12,778 nt of DNA from Bondarzewia mesenterica (lineage: Eukaryota; Basidiomycota; Agaricomycetes; Russulales; Bondarzewiaceae): assembly GCA_004802705.1 (NCBI GenBank), contig SGPL01000761.1, forward strand, positions 1 through 12,778. The letters run 5' to 3'. Positions 8,579 to 12,778 of the stretch are shown here, one piece after another (positions within the stretch are counted from its first letter, which is position 1; each line of letters opens with the position of its first letter). The notes beneath the pieces are model-generated. The model did not search any database. It was not told where the DNA came from and worked only from the letters and a program-made list of their open reading frames with translations. A program made the position numbers and the translations under genes.

Positions 8579-8834
8579 GGATAGATAGGACACGGTGAGG
8601 AAGACGTGTCGTAGGAAAGAGGCAGGCTTGGCCCCTTGGAGCTTGGAGGCTTGTGATTTTGCCGAGCTCATCTATTCCACCAATTGACGTGCGCCGATCA
8701 TGGCCGGCACCCGCCGGCCGGCCAACCACCAAGAAACTCATCTCCGGACCAACTCCGGATTCTCTCCAAGCTCATTTACGTAGGGGCCATAAGGATTTCG
8801 TCCGTTGGATCATTCACAGAATTGGAGAATAACA
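8579..8834. promoter_or_regulatory. Divergent SHR3/RsfS promoter
   Basis: At most 256 bp lie between the two start codons, or 163 bp if SHR3 starts at 8671. The region contains CCAAT at 8680-8684 and a GC-rich palindromic cluster: GCCGGC at 8703-8708 and 8713-8718, and GGCCGGCC at 8716-8723. No TATA box was recognised. These could be shared regulatory sites, which is an inference from position only. Confidence 0.4.
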
Positions 8835-9623
8835 ATGCAGGCTCTACGCCAATTCCTTCGCCCTGCTACTCATAGTCACCGCCTTGTCCAACATGCGTAT
8901 CTCGCCTCTTCCGCGTCGACAAGGATGATGTCGACCTCCGTCTCTGTACCCCCTGCTGACTCTCAGACACCTCCCCCAAAACCTTGGTTCGTGGACTCTG
9001 AAATAGAGCCATTTCACTATCGAAGCGCCCCTCCTCACCTTCCCCCCCGTCTCACCCCGCTTCCTGAGTCTGTTCCAACACCCATTCGCATTCTACATGC
9101 TCAGCTCTCGCAATCGCCGCACTTAGAACCCTCTTCCTTGCTTGTGAGGGATCCAATACCTACTCCTCCCGGTCCACCGCTTCCCGAAGCCGTGCCGAAG
9201 GGCAGGAGGAAAAGGGGACGGACGTACGCTGGAGAAGGGGTCATGCAGCATGGAGGCGTTTGGACGTGGATCGTCCTCGCACAAGTGCGTCCTTTCGCTT
9301 CATGAATTGCTTCACCTAGGGGTTGAACTTGCCCTGCACCGTATGCAAAAGGTGAAAGAGGGAACGGAGAAGCGCGGTGCTATCGAGTCCGTCGTGCGCC
9401 TCGTACGGAAAACGGTGCGCGCCCCCTATTTTATTATCATCATTAAATATGACCTTATCAAACTTTGTAGCTCTTGACCATGGAGCCCCCACTTCCACTA
9501 CCGAAAAACTCAAGAAAGAGCATAACTGACGGTTGGGCGATGATCGACGCTGGCGACTTCGCGGTGCATGTTCTCAGTCAAGAAGCATACCAGAAGTACT
9601 TTACTGACCGACACAGATGGTAG
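8835..9623 (+). CDS. Mitochondrial RsfS/Iojap-domain protein
   Basis: RsfS-family proteins bind uL14 of the large ribosomal subunit and control joining of the subunits. Fungal mitochondrial members are often called oligomerization-domain proteins. Three exons keep phase: 8835-9284, 9352-9414 and 9471-9623, 221 aa. The N-terminus (MQALRQFLRPATHSHRLVQH) is basic and Ser-rich, a likely mitochondrial presequence. A proline-rich middle follows. The domain occupies the C-terminal third: WTWIVLAQVKEGTEKRGAIE, then SVVRLVRKTLLT, then GWAMIDAGDFAVHVLSQEAY. That last block corresponds to the W-LLDYGDVVVHIF block of bacterial RsfS. The first intron must end at the unusual acceptor CAAAAG to keep the domain in phase. 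An alternative acceptor CCTAG at 9315-9319 shifts the frame. Confidence 0.85.
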
Positions 9624-9769
9624 CTAAAATATTGATCAACGTCGCTCGTTTCGATCGGATTCGTAACTAGACATTGCTTGCAACATGGCGACACCTCTTT
9701 TCACCGAGCCTGACCTCGTCATTTGTGGACTGAGCGGCATTAATGCTGGAAGTTGGGACAGGGCTGAGC

Positions 9770-9822
9770 GTTGCGACGTTGAAAGCTTGAAGTTGAACGT
9801 TGAGCGTTTGACCGTTGAACAT
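9770..9822. repeat. Degenerate CGTTGA-type short repeats
   Basis: Variants of CGTTGAA (CGTTGCGA, CGTTGAAAG, CTTGAAG, CGTTGAG, CGTTTGAC, CGTTGAAC) follow each other with spacing of about 7-9 bases. It is a local low-complexity tract without recognisable function. Confidence 0.4.
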
Positions 9823-10023
9823 TACCCTTTATGACGCACCTTTTCCTCTTTTCTCCAGCGTCCATCAGGTACGTAACGAGCACTCCGAGAATATCCGCAT
9901 TGCATTGGTGCCTTCATCACACATGGACTAACGCAACACTCACGTACTTTTCCTCAGTGCACAATAGAGCGTTCCTGTAAGGGTAAGGAGAATTAGTGAC
10001 GAAGTTGAAAGCCCCACGACGAG

Positions 10024-10308
10024 TCATGAGCTAGTTCTCGCGCAGCTTTTGGCTGTATGGTCCTTCTTCACACGAGTGTTGTACTCGTCGTCGTCGGTAT
10101 ATTCCCAGACGTCACTTCCTCGTGGCGCGCAGATCCGCTTTTTCGTCACGTATGAGGCCTTGAATGACAAAAACCTTAGTGTCGGATGCGGCGTCGACGT
10201 GCATCCCGGTGTTGCCAATCCCACTGCAAGGAGTACGAATAGCGACCCTCTCGCAACCAACTTCACCCTTTTAAACGCGCGTGTGGCTGACGGAACCGTG
10301 TTTTTCAT
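10024..10308 (-). CDS. Open frame over copy B, unidentified
   Basis: This 94-residue frame starts at an ATG inside the 22-base anchor. It contains a basic-hydrophobic stretch (KRVKLVARGSLFVLLAVGLA) that resembles a signal anchor, then a basic-acidic tail (VWEYTDDDEYNTRVKKDH). It could be a free-standing small secreted or membrane protein. It could also be the last exon of a longer gene whose previous exon encodes the hydrophobic peptide upstream. An overlapping plus-strand frame of 141 codons competes with it. Neither is recognised. Confidence 0.2.
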   Translation of the reverse strand: MKNTVPSATRAFKRVKLVARGSLFVLLAVGLATPGCTSTPHPTLRFLSFKASYVTKKRICAPRGSDVWEYTDDDEYNTRVKKDHTAKSCARTSS

Positions 10309-10363
10309 GCAACAGGTTGAGGATCCGATGATAGAACGCGTAGGCGCGGGCGCAGGCCCAACT
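10164..10363 (-). repeat. Diverged dispersed repeat, copy B (inverted)
   Basis: On the minus strand this segment is collinear with 2863-3065. The anchors are 10363-10354, 10324-10303 (22 identical bases), 10275-10265, 10246-10237, 10202-10193 and 10180-10164. Unlike copy A it has long open frames on both strands. On the minus strand, upstream of the 22-base anchor, a hydrophobic peptide reads LLGPALCLLVTLNSWACARA, followed by YAFYHRILNLLHEKHG and then a possible 70-nt intron (GTTCCG to TTGCAG). It may be a less decayed relative of a small gene family, or a mobile-element fragment. The coding strand is undecided. Confidence 0.55.
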
Positions 10364-10534
10364 ATTGAGGGTCACAAGCAGGCACAATGCGGGTCCAAGG
10401 AGACGGTCGGTATTGTCGAGGGTCGTCGAGGAATCATGGAATCTTTAAATGTCGATCCTCTAAACAGGATTTAAACCCGAGGGTTCGTACATTCCTTTTC
10501 TGCCCTCCTACTTTGCTCCCCGAAATTTTGGCTT

Positions 10535-10705
10535 ATGATAGATGACGGCTGGGCAAACATCACTCGCCACTCGCCGAACGCGAACTCCGGCGGTATGCTG
10601 TCTGGGGCTGCGAGTATGGCTACAGATGCCGCTAAGGCCGCGTATGGTTATGCTACTGGGGATGAGACTACTACAGTGAGGATAAGTAGGCCCTCTGAGG
10701 AGTAG
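10535..10705 (+). CDS. Short ORF, possible gene tail, unidentified
   Basis: A 56-residue frame begins MIDDGWANITRHSPNANSGG and continues with an alanine-rich segment (MLSGAASMATDAAKAAYGYA) before a charged end (RISRPSEE). The composition is protein-like, and the frame is open upstream to a stop at 10472-10474. It may be the last exon of a decayed gene. The overlapping minus-strand frame (10780-10508) looks less likely. Confidence 0.2.
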   Translation: MIDDGWANITRHSPNANSGGMLSGAASMATDAAKAAYGYATGDETTTVRISRPSEE

Positions 10706-10981
10706 CAGTGGATTATTCGCGACGACATAGATGGGTTTGCCCCATGCACTACCAGTTCCGCTGAGTATAAGATTGACCAAATAGTTTCATACACAATTTT
10801 GTGAGTACGATTGAACGTATTGTCTCCGTTACACATCGTACTACAAAATGTTTACGATGCACTTAGTCGAGTTTGACTTAGTTGTCTTTTGTTACGAATT
10901 GGTCACCAGCCAGGCACCACCCGTCGCGCGGACAAAACCTAAATCTGTTCACGGCAGCTATCGAGAACAACAACAACAATT

Positions 10982-11005
10982 GTCCCCTTCGGGGTGACAT
11001 ACGAA

Positions 11006-11036
<31 letters not shown>

Positions 11037-11097
11037 GGCCCCTGCACAAGGATGACACGCTTTCCCAGAGTGGTAGACCTACGGGTCTCAATATTTA
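10982..11097 (+). ncRNA. U6: U6 spliceosomal snRNA
   Basis: U6 is the catalytic-core snRNA of the spliceosome. The 5' stem-loop (CCCC-TTC-GGGG, 10984-10994) is followed by the canonical central part: GGAACGATACAGAGAAGATT with the ACAGAGA box at 11020-11026, the AGC triad at 11032-11034, and the GGCCCCTGCACAAGGATGAC internal stem-loop region. The A-box-like TTAGCATGG lies within it, as in Pol III-transcribed U6 genes. There is no intron. The 3' part after GACACGC is unusual, with a 5-bp hairpin AGACC-TACG-GGTCT (11075-11088). Transcription should stop at the T6 run. The 3' end is approximate. Confidence 0.95.
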
Positions 11098-11103
11098 TTT
11101 TTT
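11098..11103 (+). terminator. Pol III T-run terminator of U6
   Basis: Six consecutive T residues directly follow the U6 3' region. This is the standard stop signal for RNA polymerase III. Confidence 0.8.
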
Positions 11104-11707
11104 CTTGTTTCTCCCGTTCTTGCGCCGTTATGTAGGAGAAAATATCGTATGTATAAATGTACTACTTGACTCGAACTAAGGAATTGCTCGCCTGCTTTGC
11201 AACACCGCTTGTTACTATTTCATGCACTGTGGCTCAGGTTTCAAAGCTTCATACCAAGTCCAGCTCTCGTAAGCCGACGGATGAGAGTCTTGGTATGAGA
11301 CAAAGTATATACATCGATACAATAGAGGACAATGGACAATTGAGACCATGCACAGCCGCAACTCAACTTTTACTCAACCATGACACGATTATAGGGCGTA
11401 TTGTCTCGTATTGTCTTTCTCGCCCGACTTATCTGAATTAGGCAAGTTGATAGAAGTTGATGCGCGTCTTTCAATGTCGTTTGAGGTTGAAGGACTGTCA
11501 AGCACTTAAAGAGTTGGTCCAAGTTCTCATCCCCACCTTTGTGTATTCAGATCAACTTGTCCACAGTCCTACATAGCTCTAGTGCATTCAGAACCGTACA
11601 CGGCCATCAGCCTGGACACCAACGCTAGGCTTTTCGTTCTGGCAACTTCTCCGTGCACAGTGCACATCTTGACACTTTGAGGTGACGGTCGTACTTGCAT
11701 TTCAGAC
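11104..11707. other. Intergenic region between U6 and the repeat-protein gene
   Basis: A plus-strand frame at 11157-11441 (94 aa) and a minus-strand frame at 11883-11569 are open but have no convincing protein features. Minor repeats are present: AAGTTGATAG next to AAGTTGATGC at 11445-11463, and GTGCAC twice around 11652-11664. The last part should hold the promoter of the gene at 11708. CATTTCAG just before its ATG could be a splice acceptor of a leader intron. Confidence 0.4.
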
Positions 11708-12778
11708 ATGGCACCTAAACGGCGTCGCGCCTCTCCTCCACTGGCTAGTGACCGAGTCACTCGCAGGGCAAAGCGAGAGGCAGATGCCAGAGTTGCTAAT
11801 GCCGACGAGGTTCCCGTTCCTCCAGCTTTGCCGTCGACGAAACGGCGTCGCACTTCTCCTCCACAGGCTAGTGGCCGAGTCACTCACAGAGCCAAGCGAG
11901 AGGCAGATGCAAAAGCTGCTGATGCTGACGAGGCTCCCGTTCCTCCAACTTTGCCTTCGACATCTGAAGTGCCGGTGGTCGCTTCGCTCCCTGTTCACTC
12001 TCCGGAAAGAGTGCCAAGTGAACGCAATGTTTCGATTCTTTCCTCTCTCCCTACCCCGCTCACGATCAGAACGCCATCGTATGATATCAGCCCGCATCCC
12101 GCGATTGTTCCGAAGGCAGAACCAGCGGAGGATTCCGATTTCTCTGACCCCTCTACATCATCTCATCTCGTATCTCTTGGAAAGCAGGAAGCCGACTTTG
12201 CTAGAACTCATGAAGAGATGGACGACGACGTATTTGACACCCTTACTAAAATGGGCTTTCCGAAAGGTGGCTCATGCCCTTCATCTTTTCCGATCATGCT
12301 GCAGGTCATCGTCAGCAATTGCAGCGAACTCGATCAACAATGGGCAACTTACAATGCCATGAACCTTTTGGTGTCGCACGGTCATCAGCTCGGACCTATG
12401 CTAGAAGATGGTTGGACACAAGCAACGTTCAATGGCGTACGGGACCTGGGTAAGTTTTACCACCTGCACATATATGGTTGGTGATGTTTGACGAGTTTTA
12501 TCAGAGATCTTATGGCGTGAGTTGGCAGTTTTACACAACACAAATTTTAGTTTTCTCACGTATCATCTCATAGCGCCTCCAAAACAGTCCGAGGTCGCAC
12601 GCGACCCAGGCGAAGACACTGTCCCTACGGAGTACAGTCACGAAGGTAGGTTGTCGCCATTTTTTCTTCTTCTTCGGACTTGCCGTCCCTGACGTTGTTG
12701 AAATAGTAACGGAGCTTGCCTGGAAGCGAGACTTCAGAGGTGATGGGGTGGATGCACTCTGGAAACACATCGTCCATT
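11708..12778 (+). CDS. Unknown basic protein with two 41-aa repeats, partial
   Basis: Exons 11708-12449, 12505-12645 and 12707 to the window end keep phase (introns of 55 and 61 nt; donors GTAAGT and GTAGGT), giving about 318 residues before the edge. Residues 4-44 and 45-85 are tandem repeats starting KRRR(A/T)SPP, identical at 32 of 41 positions and ending PVPP(A/T)LPST. Each contains two basic clusters (KRRR, RAKRE) that could be nuclear localisation signals. Residues of about 86-170 are Ser/Pro/acidic and probably disordered. From about residue 175 (MDDDVFDTLTKMGFPKGG) the sequence looks folded, with hydrophobic, tryptophan-containing segments such as FPIMLQVIVSNCSELDQQWA, EILWRELAVLHNTNFSFLTY and GVDALWKHIV. 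I recognise no family. A nuclear or chromatin-related role is only a guess from the basic repeats. The start is the first ATG of the frame. Confidence 0.75.
11717..11962 (+). repeat. Two in-frame 123-bp tandem repeats
   Basis: Units at 11717-11839 and 11840-11962 are adjacent, have equal length (41 codons), and share 32 of 41 encoded residues. Both begin with AAACGGCGTCGC. They arose by an internal tandem duplication within the first exon and then diverged. Confidence 0.9.

Larger units (their letters stand above)
9624..10981. other. Gene-poor interval containing copy B
   Basis: No confident gene was found between the RsfS stop and the U6 start. A 49-codon ORF at 9685-9834 (plus) overlaps a run of CGTTGA-like repeats (9770-9822) and is not convincing. 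Copy B (10164-10363) is open on both strands: plus 10049-10474 (141 aa) and minus 10308-10024 (94 aa). A short plus-strand ORF at 10535-10705 is listed separately. The last 140 bp before U6 should hold its promoter, but no clear TATA box was found. Confidence 0.45.

Noticed and set aside
9685..9834. 49-codon ORF after the RsfS gene
   Set aside because: It is short and its second half is encoded by the CGTTGA-like repeats. No start context or homology supports it.
10049..10474. Plus-strand 141-codon frame over copy B
   Set aside because: It may be real, but it competes with minus-strand frames over the same sequence, and copy A has stops in the corresponding frame. It is mentioned under copy B only.
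11236..11246. Possible Pol III B box downstream of U6
   Set aside because: GGTTTCAAAGC matches the GGTTCGANTCC consensus at too few positions. The position is similar to that of the yeast U6 B block, but the sequence support is too weak.
11682..12362. Overlapping 226-codon plus frame and minus frames over the repeat-protein gene
   Set aside because: The frame starting at 11708 has consistent introns, in-frame 41-residue repeats and better composition. The others are rich in Arg and Leu, as expected of shadows.
1..12778. CRISPR array, prokaryotic defence operon, tRNA, rRNA or intact transposon
   Set aside because: No regularly spaced repeats, cloverleaf sequence, rRNA segments, transposase or reverse-transcriptase motifs were found. 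Gene structure is eukaryotic throughout.

Overview
The window looks like nuclear DNA of a basidiomycete fungus, most likely an Agaricomycete. The signs are many short introns (about 50-70 nt) with GT(A/G)NGT-type donors, dense genes on both strands, short divergent promoters, and fungal versions of ALKBH1, LETM1, SHR3 and an RsfS/Iojap-domain protein. There is no prokaryotic operon, CRISPR array or intact transposon. Isolated N calls are scattered from 3211 to 6732 and nowhere else, so that stretch is low-quality consensus. Two apparent frameshifts inside it sit in A homopolymers and are probably sequence errors.

Layout: (1) 1-98 is the last 31 codons of a gene entering from the left. (2) 99-1046 is mostly non-coding, with a TCCGGA-rich imperfect inverted repeat, a weak minus-strand ORF, and a TATA box at 912. 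(3) 1047-1617 is a small three-exon plus-strand gene of unknown function, convergent with (4) a 131-aa coiled-coil protein gene on the minus strand (1960-2405). (5) 2406-3432 holds a decayed sequence, copy A, with a diverged inverted relative, copy B, at 10164-10363. (6) 3433-5019 (minus) is ALKBH1 and 5136-7507 (plus) is LETM1, transcribed divergently from a gap of about 116 bp. (7) 7780-8578 (minus) is SHR3 and 8835-9623 (plus) is an RsfS/Iojap-domain gene, again divergent. (8) 9624-10981 is gene-poor and contains copy B. (9) 10982-11097 is a U6 snRNA gene with a T6 terminator. (10) 11708 to the window end is the 5' part of a gene for a basic, low-complexity protein carrying two 41-residue tandem repeats.

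The central block (ALKBH1, LETM1, SHR3, RsfS) is certain at family level, and exon boundaries were set by keeping phase. Relatives of three of the four products act in or near mitochondrial translation or inner-membrane biology: ALKBH1 on tRNA and DNA, LETM1 in ion exchange and ribosome association, RsfS on the large ribosomal subunit. SHR3 is an ER chaperone for amino-acid permeases. Whether the neighbourhood is functional or accidental cannot be told from one window.

No convincing new multi-gene system is visible. The least explained signals are the collinear inverted A/B copies, the repeat-bearing protein at the right edge, and the unusual 3' end of the U6 gene.
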